From: Denitromonas iodatirespirans
GTDB lineage: Bacteria > Pseudomonadota > Gammaproteobacteria > Burkholderiales > Rhodocyclaceae
Length of the DNA stretch: 50,449 bases
Direction: 5' to 3'
Assembly: GCF_018524365.1 (NCBI RefSeq)
Contig: NZ_JAEKFT010000032.1
Coordinates: 1-50,449, forward strand
Shown: one piece after another, positions 7,972 to 16,311 of the stretch
Layout: every line of letters begins with the position of its first letter
How positions within the stretch are numbered: the stretch's first letter is position 1
Position numbers and translations under genes: made by a program
The notes under the pieces: generated by a model
Told to the model about the DNA's origin: nothing
Database searches by the model: none
What the model saw: only the letters and a program-made list of their open reading frames with translations

Positions 7972-8622
7972 ATGGAACTGATCACCCAATTCATCGATAT
8001 CGTCCTGCACCTCGACAAGTACCTCGCCGTGGTGCTGGCCGACTATGGCAACTGGATCTACGCGATCCTGTTCCTGATCATCTTCTGCGAGACCGGTCTG
8101 GTGGTGACCCCCTTTCTGCCGGGCGATTCGCTGCTCTTCGTGGCCGGCGCGCTGGCCGCCACCGGCGGCATGGACATCGGCTTGTTGATCGGCTGCTTGT
8201 TCGTCGCCGCGGTGCTCGGCGACAACACCAATTACTGGATCGGCCGTTCGGTCGGGCACCGGGTGTTCCGCTGGGAGCAGTCGCGCATCTTCAACCGCGC
8301 CGCCTTCGACAAAACTCATGCGTATTTCGAGATGCATGGCGGCAAGACCATCATCATCGCCCGCTTCCTGCCGATCTTCCGCACCTTCACGCCCTTCGTG
8401 GCCGGGGTGGCGAAGATGACCTATTCGCGCTTCCTGCCGCTGGACATCGCCGGCGGGGCGATCTGGATCGGTTCGCTGTGCCTGGCCGGCTACTGGTTCG
8501 GCAACATTCCCTTCATCAAAGACAACCTGAGCTTCGTCATCCTCGGCATCATCGCGGTGTCGCTGATTCCGCTGGTCGTGGGCTGGGTACGGCACCGGCG
8601 CGCGGCGACGCAGGCGAGCTGA
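7972..8622 (+). CDS. DedA family membrane protein
   Basis: This 216-residue protein carries the DedA/SNARE-associated core: FCETGLVVTPFLPGDSLLF near residues 43-61, GDNTNYWIGR near 84, and HGGKTIIIARFLPIFRTF near 118. Acidic and arginine residues of these motifs are required in characterised DedA proteins, some of which act as lipid flippases or support proton-motive force. About five hydrophobic segments suit an inner-membrane location. I prefer the ATG at 7972 to an in-frame TTG 12 nt earlier because neither has a strong ribosome site and ATG is commoner. The lipoprotein gene begins 12 bp after its stop. Confidence 0.9.
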   Translation: MELITQFIDIVLHLDKYLAVVLADYGNWIYAILFLIIFCETGLVVTPFLPGDSLLFVAGALAATGGMDIGLLIGCLFVAAVLGDNTNYWIGRSVGHRVFRWEQSRIFNRAAFDKTHAYFEMHGGKTIIIARFLPIFRTFTPFVAGVAKMTYSRFLPLDIAGGAIWIGSLCLAGYWFGNIPFIKDNLSFVILGIIAVSLIPLVVGWVRHRRAATQAS

Positions 8623-8634
8623 GAGCCTGAGCGG

Positions 8635-9336
8635 ATGCGCCATGTCGCGCTGATGCTGTTGACGGGCGCGCTGCTGGCCGGCTGCGCCGCGCCGGGCTCG
8701 GGGCCGGCGCCCCGGCTCGATCGCGGCTTCTCGCTGGCCGGGCTGGCCAAGTCGGACATCGACAAGGTCGCCGAGGTCCATCACTACCACCTGTTTCAGT
8801 CGCTGCGCCGGCTGACGCTCAAGCTCTACCGGCGCAACCCGGCCGAATGGCGCAAGCGCGGCGTGGACAGCGCCGAGGCGGCCGTCGCCGACTTGTTCGA
8901 CCGTGACCATCGCTGGCGCCTGGAGGCGCTCAACTACCGCCGTGGCGCCGAGGCGATCCAGATCGCGCTCACGCCCGACTACCCGGGCGACCGGGTGCGG
9001 GCCTTCGTCACCGGCATGGTGAGCATGGTGCAGAAGGCGCTGGGCGACCGGGCCGAGTTCTATCTGCTCGATGAGGTCGACCCGCAGCGGGTGTACAATG
9101 CCGCCCGGAACATCGAAGTCGCCGCCTGGAAGCTCGGGCAGGCGCGCGATGAACATGGGCAGTTGCTGCTCCTGAGCAACGAGATGGGGCCGGTGACCAA
9201 TCTGAGCTTCGAGCGCGAGTTCGGCCGCCAGATCGCCTTGCTCGATGCGCTGGCCGACGTGCTGGCCGAGCGCGAGGGGCGCACCATCACCCGTGTCATC
9301 CAGAACGCCGCGACGGCCGTTTTTCTTCCCCTGTAA
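8635..9336 (+). CDS. Hypothetical lipoprotein
   Basis: This 233-residue protein starts MRHVALMLLTGALLAGCAAPG. LLAGC is a lipobox, so it should be lipidated at the Cys near residue 17. Residues +2 and +3 are Ala, which favours the outer membrane under the Lol rule. The rest is soluble, largely helical and rich in Arg. No family is recognised. It follows the dedA-like gene by 12 bp and is probably in the same transcript. Confidence 0.7.
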   Translation: MRHVALMLLTGALLAGCAAPGSGPAPRLDRGFSLAGLAKSDIDKVAEVHHYHLFQSLRRLTLKLYRRNPAEWRKRGVDSAEAAVADLFDRDHRWRLEALNYRRGAEAIQIALTPDYPGDRVRAFVTGMVSMVQKALGDRAEFYLLDEVDPQRVYNAARNIEVAAWKLGQARDEHGQLLLLSNEMGPVTNLSFEREFGRQIALLDALADVLAEREGRTITRVIQNAATAVFLPL

Positions 9337-9393
9337 TCGTCATCCGCTGGCGGGGTCGATCCCTGCCGGGCGAGAGCGCCCCGAGTCAGTCAC

Positions 9394-10035
9394 ATGAAAT
9401 CCATCGTCATCCTCATTTCCGGCCGCGGCAGCAATATGGAAGCCATCGTGCGCGCGGCCATCCCCGGCGCGCGCATCGCGGCGGTGATCAGCAACCGGCC
9501 CAATGCCGCCGGCCTGGCCTTTGCTGCGGCGCAGGGCATTGCCACCGCCGTAGTCGACCACTCGGGCTACCCGGACCGCGCCAGTTTCGACGCCGCGCTG
9601 GCCGAGACCATCGACCGCCACACGCCCGACCTGGTGGTGCTGGCTGGTTTCATGCGCGTGCTGACGTCCGATTTCGTGCGCCGCTACGAAGGCCGGCTGA
9701 TCAACATCCATCCCTCGCTGCTGCCGTCCTTCACCGGCCTGCACACCCATCGGCGCGCGCTGGAGGCCGGCGTACGGGTGCATGGCACGACGGTGCACTT
9801 CGTCACCGCCGAGCTCGATTGCGGGCCGATCATCATCCAGGCGGCGGTGCCGGTCATGGATGGCGACGACGAAGCGGCGCTGGCCGCGCGGGTGCTGGTG
9901 CACGAGCACCGCATCTTCCCGCAGGCGGTACGCTGGATCGTCGAAGGCCGGGTGAGCATCGACAACGGCGTGGCCCGCGTGGCCGGGGCGCGCCAGGACG
10001 GCGTGCTGATCAGCCCGCAGCCGGAGGTGGCGTGA
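9394..10035 (+). CDS. purN: Phosphoribosylglycinamide formyltransferase
   Basis: The gene encodes 213 residues. The start IVILISGRGSNMEAIV is the phosphate-binding loop of the GART fold. HPSLLPSFTGLHTHRRAL holds the catalytic His and the hinge, and the motif Asp follows in TAELDCGPIIIQ. The enzyme transfers a formyl group from 10-formyl-THF to GAR in de novo purine synthesis. Length is typical. Its TGA overlaps the ATG of the next gene (ATGA-type coupling), so it heads a translationally coupled group of four genes. Confidence 0.96.
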   Translation: MKSIVILISGRGSNMEAIVRAAIPGARIAAVISNRPNAAGLAFAAAQGIATAVVDHSGYPDRASFDAALAETIDRHTPDLVVLAGFMRVLTSDFVRRYEGRLINIHPSLLPSFTGLHTHRRALEAGVRVHGTTVHFVTAELDCGPIIIQAAVPVMDGDDEAALAARVLVHEHRIFPQAVRWIVEGRVSIDNGVARVAGARQDGVLISPQPEVA

Positions 10036-10778
10036 TGCGCCGTGGCGTGTTCGCCCGGGTGCTGTGCCTGGTCGCGCTGATGGCGAGCGCTTCGCTGGCG
10101 ATGGCCGAAGCCGCGTCGTGGCCGGCGCAGGGGCGCATCATCTACCGCGTTTTTCACGGCGACGGCGGGCTTCAGATCGGCCGGGCCACGCACAGCTGGT
10201 GGCACGATGCGCGGCGCTATCGCATGGAGTCGCTGGTCGAGACCACCGGTCTGGCCGCGATCCTCAAGAATTTTCGCTATCTGCAACGCAGCGAGGGCGC
10301 ATTGACGACACAGGGGCTGCGCCCCGAGCGCTTCAGCGTCGACCAGCGCGGCAAGCCGCTCCAGGCGGCGGTTTTCGACTGGGCCAAGGGCGAGGTGCGC
10401 ATCGACCGTGGCGACAGCAAACGCCAGGCGCCGCTCGGTGCCGGCGATCAGGACGTGCTCAGCATCGGGCATCAGCTGGCGCAGCCGGCAGCACGCCAGA
10501 CACCGTTCGAACTGACCGTGGTGAACAACAAGTCGGCCGCCGTGGCGACGGTGCGCGACCTGGGCGAGGCCGTCGTGAGCCTGCCGCTGGGCGAGTTGCC
10601 GACCCGCCATTTTTCGGTGCGCTCCGAGGATGGCAAGGTCAAGATCGACCTGTGGCTGGCCAGCGCCAGCCACAACCTGCCGGTGCGCATCCGCGTCGAG
10701 AACGGCAAGGGCGACGTGCTGGATCAACAGGCCGAGCGGGTCGAGCTCGGCGCGCCACGGTCCGGGAGTCCCTCATGA
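10035..10778 (+). CDS. DUF3108 domain protein, exported
   Basis: This 247-residue protein has a signal peptide (MRRGVFARVLCLVALMASASLAMAEA). The mature part matches the pattern I associate with DUF3108: an early WPAQGRIIYRVFHGDGGLQIGRATHSW segment, SLVETTGLAAIL, and LPTRHFSVRSEDGKVKIDLWLA with NLPVRIRVEN near the end. The predicted beta-rich periplasmic protein has no established activity. The start codon shares a base with the purN stop, and its own stop overlaps the next ATG. DUF3108 genes beside purN are, in my recollection, common in betaproteobacteria. Confidence 0.75.
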   Translation: MRRGVFARVLCLVALMASASLAMAEAASWPAQGRIIYRVFHGDGGLQIGRATHSWWHDARRYRMESLVETTGLAAILKNFRYLQRSEGALTTQGLRPERFSVDQRGKPLQAAVFDWAKGEVRIDRGDSKRQAPLGAGDQDVLSIGHQLAQPAARQTPFELTVVNNKSAAVATVRDLGEAVVSLPLGELPTRHFSVRSEDGKVKIDLWLASASHNLPVRIRVENGKGDVLDQQAERVELGAPRSGSPS

Positions 10779-11974
10779 ATTCGCCGTTTCCCGCCGTGCT
10801 GCACCAGCACACGGCACGTCTGCTCGAGCAACTGCTGCGTTTCGAGCACCCCGCCGATGCCACGGTGCAGCAGTATTTTCGCAAGCATTCGGCGCTGGGC
10901 AGCCGCGACCGCGCCCGCGTGGGCGATGCGGTGTTCGGCTGCCTGCGCCATCTGCGCCGGCTGCGACATGCGGCGGGCGAGGGCGCCGGGGCCGAAGCGC
11001 TGGTCGCGGCCTGGGCCGCCGGTGCCTGGCAGACGCAGGACGCCACAGCACTGACGCCGGCCGAACAGGCCGATCTGCCCGACTGGCTGTGGGCGCGCTG
11101 GCCGTGGCCGGCCGAGACCGCCATGGCCGTGGCCGAGGCCTTCAAGCAGCCGGCGCCGCTCGATCTGCGGGTGAACATCCTCAAGGCCAAACGCGAGGCG
11201 GTGCAGGCCGCGCTGGCGGCCGCCGGCATCGAGACCGTGGCCGGGCGCTGGGCACCGCAGGCGCTGCGTGTGATCGGCAAACCGGCGCTGCAGCGCCATG
11301 CGCTGATGGTCGATGGCAGCATCGAAGTGCAGGACGAGGGCAGCCAGCTGCTCGGTCATCTGCTCGGTGCGCGCCGTGGCGAGCAGATCGTCGATTTCTG
11401 TGCCGGTGCGGGTGGCAAGAGCCTGCAGATCGGCGCGCTGATGCGCAACAGCGGCCGCGTGCATGCCTTCGACGTGTCGGCCGGGCGCCTGTCGGAGCTG
11501 GCGCAGCGCGCCAAGCGTGCCGGGCTGGCCAATGTGCAGCCGATGGCGATCCGCGACGAGCTGGATGCGCGCCTCTCGCGCCTGGCCGGCAAGGTGGACC
11601 GGGTGCTGGTCGACGCGCCGTGTTCTGGCCTGGGCACGCTGCGGCGCAACCCCGATCTCAAATGGCGCCAGGGGCCGGAGCAACTGGCCGACAAGGCCGC
11701 GCTGCAGGCCTCGATCCTCATGGCCGCCGCGCGCCTGGTGAAGCCGGGTGGCGTGCTGGTGTATGCCACCTGCAGCCCGATGGCCGAGGAGAACGAGGCG
11801 GTGGTCGAGGCTTTTGTGGCCGAACACCCCGCGTTCGCGGTGGAGCCGGCGCTGCCGGCGTTGGCCAAACAGGGCATCGACCTGCCGCAAAGCGACAGCC
11901 CCTATCTGCGGCTCGACCCCTTCCATCACGACACCGACGGCTTTTTCGCCGCGCGCCTGGTGCGGTGCGCGTGA
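10775..11974 (+). CDS. RsmB/NOP family RNA (cytosine-C5) methyltransferase
   Basis: This 399-residue protein has an N-terminal helical NusB-like region of about 130 residues and a class I SAM methyltransferase. The SAM motif is VDFCAGAGGKSLQIGAL near residue 206. The two cysteines of the m5C mechanism are in DAPCSGLGTLRRNPDLKW near 283 and YATCSPMAEENE near 330. The family methylates C5 of cytosine in rRNA, as RsmB does at 16S C967, but the exact target here is not certain because conventional rsmB often lies with fmt. ATGA overlap with the DUF3108 gene indicates coupled translation. Confidence 0.9.
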   Translation: MNSPFPAVLHQHTARLLEQLLRFEHPADATVQQYFRKHSALGSRDRARVGDAVFGCLRHLRRLRHAAGEGAGAEALVAAWAAGAWQTQDATALTPAEQADLPDWLWARWPWPAETAMAVAEAFKQPAPLDLRVNILKAKREAVQAALAAAGIETVAGRWAPQALRVIGKPALQRHALMVDGSIEVQDEGSQLLGHLLGARRGEQIVDFCAGAGGKSLQIGALMRNSGRVHAFDVSAGRLSELAQRAKRAGLANVQPMAIRDELDARLSRLAGKVDRVLVDAPCSGLGTLRRNPDLKWRQGPEQLADKAALQASILMAAARLVKPGGVLVYATCSPMAEENEAVVEAFVAEHPAFAVEPALPALAKQGIDLPQSDSPYLRLDPFHHDTDGFFAARLVRCA

Positions 11975-12531
11975 GTCGCTGGCTGCTGGTGGCTGCCATG
12001 CTGTGGCCGGCGATGGCCGGCGCGGCGCTCGGCCCGGTGGCGGCCGAGGGCCAGGTCGAGGTGCTGTTCGCCCCGCAGGATCCGGTCGAGGCGCGGCTGA
12101 TCGCCTTGATCGGGCAGGCGCGCCGCAGCGTGCAGGTGCAAAGCTACATCTTCACCCGCAAGAGCGTGGCCGAGGCGCTGGTGGCGGCGCATGGGCGCGG
12201 TGTGAGCGTGCGTGTGCTGGCCGATGCGAAGATGAACCAGCGCGGCAAGAATGCCCTGCCGCAGCTGTTGGCGGCCGGCGTACCGGTGGCGCTGGAGACG
12301 GCTTACAGCGCCGCGCACAACAAGATCATTCTGATCGATGCCGACAGCGCGAACCCCGTGGTGATCAGCGGGTCTTACAACTTCACCTGGTCGGCCGGGC
12401 GGAAGAACGCGGAGAACGTGCTGGTCCTCCACGGGCACGGAGATGTGGCCCGCGCCTACCGAGACAACTGGCAACGGCACTGGACGGCGGCGACACGCAT
12501 CGACCGTCTGCCGGTGAAATTGGTGGATTGA
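11971..12531 (+). CDS. Phospholipase D-like nuclease (single HKD, exported)
   Basis: With the GTG at 11971 as start (sharing GTGA with the previous stop) the product is 186 residues with a signal peptide, MSRWLLVAAMLWPAMAGAA. The segment HNKIILID fits HxKx4D, followed by GSYNFTWSAGRKNAEN, the usual sequence after the motif in small Nuc-type PLD proteins. Such proteins dimerise so that two HKD motifs form the active site, and they cut DNA or RNA non-specifically; some act in the periplasm. The ATG at 11998 is an alternative start, but it would remove the positively charged head of the signal peptide. Confidence 0.85.
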   Translation: MSRWLLVAAMLWPAMAGAALGPVAAEGQVEVLFAPQDPVEARLIALIGQARRSVQVQSYIFTRKSVAEALVAAHGRGVSVRVLADAKMNQRGKNALPQLLAAGVPVALETAYSAAHNKIILIDADSANPVVISGSYNFTWSAGRKNAENVLVLHGHGDVARAYRDNWQRHWTAATRIDRLPVKLVD

Positions 12532-12558
12532 AGGGCCGGGACTGCCTTCACGTATAAT
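12528..12558 (+). promoter_or_regulatory. Sigma-70-type promoter of the desaturase gene
   Basis: A perfect -10 TATAAT lies at 12553-12558. A TTGAAG candidate for -35 sits at 12528-12533, with a 19-bp spacer, slightly long. The -10 is 33 nt from the ATG at 12592. Confidence 0.6.
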
Positions 12559-12591
12559 CCACCCCCTGAGTTTTAAAAGGATGTGCCTCAC

Positions 12592-13764
12592 ATGTTGAAT
12601 GGCCTGATTGATCTGCCCTGGTGGGGTTATGTGCTGGTGGCGCTCGGCCTGACGCATGTGACGATCGCCTCCGTCACCATCTTCCTGCATCGCCACCAGG
12701 CGCACCGCGCGCTGGAGCTGCACGCGATTCCCAGCCACTTCTTCCGTTTCTGGCTGTGGATGACCACCGGCATGGTGACCAAGGAGTGGGCGGCGATCCA
12801 CCGCAAGCACCACGCCAAGTGCGAAACTCCGGACGATCCGCACAGCCCGCAGACGCGCGGCCTGAAGAAGGTGCTGTGGCAGGGTGCCGAGCTGTATCAG
12901 GCCGAAGCGTTGAACCAGGAAACCCTGGACCGCTACGGCCACGGCACGCCCGATGATTGGCTCGAACGCCATCTCTACCGGCGCAACACCCTGGGCATCG
13001 GCCTGATGCTGGTGATCGATCTGGTGCTGTTCGGCGCCATCGGCCTGACCATCTGGGCGGTGCAGATGATCTGGATTCCGTTCTTCGCTGCCGGCGTCAT
13101 CAACGGTGTGGGGCATTTCTGGGGCTATCGCAACTTCGACTGCGCCGACGCCTCGCGCAACCTGCTGCCCTGGGGCATCCTGATCGGCGGCGAGGAGTTG
13201 CACAACAACCACCACAGCTTCGCCACCTCGGCCAAGCTGTCGGCGCGCTGGTATGAATTCGACATCGGCTGGATGTACATCCGCTTGCTGCAGTTCGTTC
13301 GCCTGGCAACGCCCAAGAAGGTGATCCCGCTGCCCAAGTTCGGCGCGGCGCGGCAGGTGCCCGACGGCGAGATGCTGGGGGCCATCATCACCCATCGCTA
13401 CGACGTGATGACGCGCTATCTGCGCAGCCTGCGCCAGACCTACCACGAGGAGATCGAGGCGCTGCGCCAGAAGCATGCCCAGACCTTCAAGCTGCGTTCC
13501 ACCGAGCTGGTCCGCCTGCTGCAGCGCGAATCGGCCGGCCTGCCCGACGACATGCAGGCCCAGCGCAACGCCGCTCTCGCGCACAGCGACCGGCTGGCCA
13601 TGCTCGAGCGCATGCGCAGCGAGCTGGCGGCCCTGTGGGCACGCTCCTCGGTGTCGTCCGAGCAGCTGCTGGCGCAATTGCGTGACTGGATCGAGCGCGC
13701 CGAGCAAAGCGGCATCGCCCAGTTGCAGGAGTTCTCGCACCGTTTGCGCTGCTACGCGGCGTGA
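12592..13764 (+). CDS. Fatty acid desaturase (acyl-lipid/acyl-CoA delta-9 type)
   Basis: The gene encodes 390 residues. The three His clusters of membrane di-iron desaturases are present: HRHQAHRA near residue 30, HRKHHAKCE near 69 and HNNHHSF near 204. Hydrophobic segments lie near 8-25, 44-60, 130-150 and 155-175. The enzyme inserts a double bond into saturated acyl chains at the inner membrane. The last 110 residues or so (from about 280) are hydrophilic and helical with many Glu, Arg and Leu residues, and look like a coiled-coil extension. The ATG at 12592 is favoured over a GTG 9 nt earlier because AAAAGG at 12575-12580 then stands 11 nt away. Confidence 0.88.
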   Translation: MLNGLIDLPWWGYVLVALGLTHVTIASVTIFLHRHQAHRALELHAIPSHFFRFWLWMTTGMVTKEWAAIHRKHHAKCETPDDPHSPQTRGLKKVLWQGAELYQAEALNQETLDRYGHGTPDDWLERHLYRRNTLGIGLMLVIDLVLFGAIGLTIWAVQMIWIPFFAAGVINGVGHFWGYRNFDCADASRNLLPWGILIGGEELHNNHHSFATSAKLSARWYEFDIGWMYIRLLQFVRLATPKKVIPLPKFGAARQVPDGEMLGAIITHRYDVMTRYLRSLRQTYHEEIEALRQKHAQTFKLRSTELVRLLQRESAGLPDDMQAQRNAALAHSDRLAMLERMRSELAALWARSSVSSEQLLAQLRDWIERAEQSGIAQLQEFSHRLRCYAA

Positions 13765-13797
13765 TCGCCGCCGGGCGGTGAGGTCGGGCTCGGCCGC

Positions 13798-14394
13798 ATG
13801 TCGCGTATCCTGCTGTTCAACAAGCCCTTCGAGGTGCTGTGCCAGTTCTCGCCCGAAGGGGCGCGGCTGACGCTGAAGCATTTCATCGACGTACCCGGCG
13901 TCTATCCGGCCGGGCGGCTCGATGCCGACAGCGAGGGCCTGCTGCTGCTGACCGACGACGGCGGCCTCCAGCACCGCATTGCCGATCCGCGCCACAAGGC
14001 GCCGAAGACCTATCTGGCGCAGGTCGAAGGGATCCCCGACGAGGCGGCGCTGGCCGTCCTGCGCGAGGGCGTCGACCTGGGCGACTTTCGCAGCGCACCG
14101 GCCGAGGCGCGCCTCGTGCCCGAGCCGGCGTGGCTGTGGCCGCGCACCCCCCCGATCCGCGAGCGCAAGGCGATCCCGACCTGCTGGGTCGAGCTGGTGC
14201 TGCGCGAGGGCAAGAACCGCCAGGTGCGGCGCATGACGGCCAAGGTCGGCCATCCGACGCTGCGCCTGATCCGCAGCGCCATCGGCGACTGGTCGCTGGC
14301 CGGCCTGGCACCCGGTGCCTGGCGCGAGGTGCCGGTGCCTGCGGCGCTACGCGCGCGGGTCGCCCGCATGTCGTCGCCGCGCGGCAGACACTGA
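13798..14394 (+). CDS. 23S rRNA pseudouridine synthase, RluE-like
   Basis: This 198-residue protein of the RsuA/RluB/E/F branch starts [17 protein letters not shown]. Like RluE it has no S4 domain. The catalytic Asp is in [14 protein letters not shown] near residues 40-53, and the C-terminal [23 protein letters not shown] segment is characteristic. It converts a specific uridine to pseudouridine in large-subunit rRNA; the position in E. coli RluE is 2457. It lies 33 bp after the desaturase gene and may share its transcript. Confidence 0.88.
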   Translation: MSRILLFNKPFEVLCQFSPEGARLTLKHFIDVPGVYPAGRLDADSEGLLLLTDDGGLQHRIADPRHKAPKTYLAQVEGIPDEAALAVLREGVDLGDFRSAPAEARLVPEPAWLWPRTPPIRERKAIPTCWVELVLREGKNRQVRRMTAKVGHPTLRLIRSAIGDWSLAGLAPGAWREVPVPAALRARVARMSSPRGRH

Positions 14395-14423
14395 ACCGCA
14401 AAGCGGCTATGCTGTAGTCGTTG

Positions 14424-14438
14424 TGCTGCGGCGCAGCA
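14424..14438. promoter_or_regulatory. 15-bp palindrome upstream of the antiporter gene
   Basis: TGCTGC-GGC-GCAGCA is a perfect dyad 34 nt upstream of the GTG at 14473. It contains CTGC-N3-GCAG, a form reported for PhaR operators in alphaproteobacteria. Whether any such regulator acts here is unknown; it could also be a hairpin in the leader. Confidence 0.4.
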
Positions 14439-14472
14439 AAAGCATCGCCGATACTTGATTGACGGAGTTCGC

Positions 14473-16302
14473 GTGACCGATACGATCATCGCCACCATCG
14501 CCGCCATCGGCGTCGTCGGCGGCGCCTGCCAGTGGCTGGCCTGGCGCCTGCGCCTGCCGGCGATCCTGTTCCTGCTGCTGACCGGCATCCTTGCCGGGCC
14601 GGTCGGCGGCTGGCTGAAACCGGACATCCTGCTCGGCGATCTGCTGTTTCCCTTCGTGTCGCTGGCGGTGTCGGTGATCCTTTTCGAAGGCAGCCTGACG
14701 CTCAAGTTCTCCGATATCCGCGGTATCGAAACGGTGGTGCGCCGCTTCGTGACCACCGGCGCGCTGGTCACCTGGGGCATCGTCACCGTCGCCACGCAGT
14801 GGATCACCGGCATCTCCTGGGGGCTGTCCACGTTGTTCGGCGCGGTGATGGTGGTGACCGGCCCGACGGTGATCGTGCCCATGCTGCGCACCGTGCGCCC
14901 GACCATGCACATCGCCAACGTGCTGCGCTGGGAGGGCATCATCATCGACCCCATCGGCGCGCTGCTGGCAGTGCTGGTGTATGAGTTCCTGATCTCCTCG
15001 GGCACCGGCGGCGGGGCCCTCGGGGCGACCCTGACGGTGTTCGTCCGGCTGATCCTCGTCGGCTCGATGACAGGCATCGGCGTCGGCTATCTGGTGGGCG
15101 AGGCGCTGCGCCGCGACTGGCTGCCGCACTACATGTTCAACGTGGCGACGCTGGCGGCGGTGATGGGCGCCTTTGCGCTGTCGAACGCGCTGGCGCACGA
15201 GTCGGGCCTGCTGGCGGTGACCGTGATGGGCATCTACCTGGCCAACCGCAAGGGCGTGCCGGTGGAGGAGATCCTGTCCTTCAAGGAAAGCCTGAGCCTG
15301 CTGCTGATCACCGCGCTGTTCATCCTCCTGGCGGCGCGGCTGGACCTGGACCTGCTGCTCGGGCTGGGCTGGTCGGCGGTGCAGATTTTCGTGGTGGTGC
15401 AGTTTCTGGCGCGTCCGCTCAACGTCTTGTGGTCCACCCGCGCCTCGAGTCTGAGCTGGCGCGAGCGCGGCCTGCTGGCCTGGATCGCGCCGCGTGGCAT
15501 CGTCGCCGCGGCCGTGATCGCACTGTTCTCCTTGCAACTGGAGCAGAAGGGCTATGCGGACGCGGTGCTACTGGTGCCGCTGACCTTCGTGGTGATCATC
15601 GGCACGGTGGTGTTGCAGAGCCTCACGGCCGGCCCGCTGGCCCGGTTGCTGAAGGTGGCCGAGCCCGGCTCGGGCGGCTTCCTGATCGTCGGCGCCAATC
15701 CGCTGGCGCGGGCCATCGCCCAGGCCCTGAGCCAGAACGCTGTGGCGGTGCGCCTCACCGACATGCTGTGGGACAACGTCAGCCGCGCCCGCATGGCCGG
15801 TCTGCAGACGTATTACGGCAACCCGCTGTCGGAGCATGCCGAGGTGTATCTGAACACCGCGGGGCTGGGCCGGGTGCTGGCGATGACGGCCGACGAGCAC
15901 CTGAACGAGCTGGCGTGCACCCGCTTCAAGGGCGACTTCGGCCCGAAGCGGGTGTATGCGCTGCGGGTCGGGGCGCGGGAGAAGGGGCGCAAGGCGGTGT
16001 CGCTGGCTGGGCTCGAAGCCTTCGGCGATGGTGTCAATTTCGTCGAGCTGTCGCGTCGTCTGGCGCGTGGCGCCGAGATCCGCCGTACCAACATCAGCGA
16101 GGCCTTCAGCTTCGAGCAGTTCCGCGCCAACTACGGCGAGCGGGCGGTGCCGCTGTTCGCCATCGACCCCAAGGGGCGGGTCGAAGTGTTTGCCTCCGAA
16201 ACCGAGGTTCAACCCAAGGCGGGATGGGTGGTGCTGGCCTTGGTGGATGCCGATCCCGACGAGTACAAGCGCCCGCCCGCCAAGGCGGATGCAACGGCCT
16301 GA
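14473..16302 (+). CDS. CPA1-family cation:proton antiporter with regulatory C-terminal domain
   Basis: With the GTG at 14473 the product is 609 residues. GGAG at 14464-14467 gives good spacing to this start. The first 390 residues have about twelve hydrophobic spans with FEGSLTLKF and VVTGPTVIVPML near residues 75 and 127, and a paired acidic motif in RWEGIIIDPIGALLAVLVYE, as in NhaP-type Na+(K+)/H+ antiporters. From about residue 395 a soluble Rossmann-like TrkA-N-type domain begins (GGFLIVGANPLARAIAQAL), which in relatives senses nucleotides. The protein would exchange monovalent cations for protons across the inner membrane. Confidence 0.87.
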   Translation: MTDTIIATIAAIGVVGGACQWLAWRLRLPAILFLLLTGILAGPVGGWLKPDILLGDLLFPFVSLAVSVILFEGSLTLKFSDIRGIETVVRRFVTTGALVTWGIVTVATQWITGISWGLSTLFGAVMVVTGPTVIVPMLRTVRPTMHIANVLRWEGIIIDPIGALLAVLVYEFLISSGTGGGALGATLTVFVRLILVGSMTGIGVGYLVGEALRRDWLPHYMFNVATLAAVMGAFALSNALAHESGLLAVTVMGIYLANRKGVPVEEILSFKESLSLLLITALFILLAARLDLDLLLGLGWSAVQIFVVVQFLARPLNVLWSTRASSLSWRERGLLAWIAPRGIVAAAVIALFSLQLEQKGYADAVLLVPLTFVVIIGTVVLQSLTAGPLARLLKVAEPGSGGFLIVGANPLARAIAQALSQNAVAVRLTDMLWDNVSRARMAGLQTYYGNPLSEHAEVYLNTAGLGRVLAMTADEHLNELACTRFKGDFGPKRVYALRVGAREKGRKAVSLAGLEAFGDGVNFVELSRRLARGAEIRRTNISEAFSFEQFRANYGERAVPLFAIDPKGRVEVFASETEVQPKAGWVVLALVDADPDEYKRPPAKADATA

Positions 16303-16311
16303 GGGCGGGGC

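Noticed and set aside
11926-14253. A 775-codon minus-strand open frame opposite the PLD, desaturase and rluE-like genes
   Set aside because: It spans three well-supported plus-strand genes and a plus-strand promoter, and shows no recognisable domain.
14455-14472. Upstream TTG start for the antiporter
   Set aside because: GGAG at 14464-14467 gives the right distance only to the GTG at 14473.
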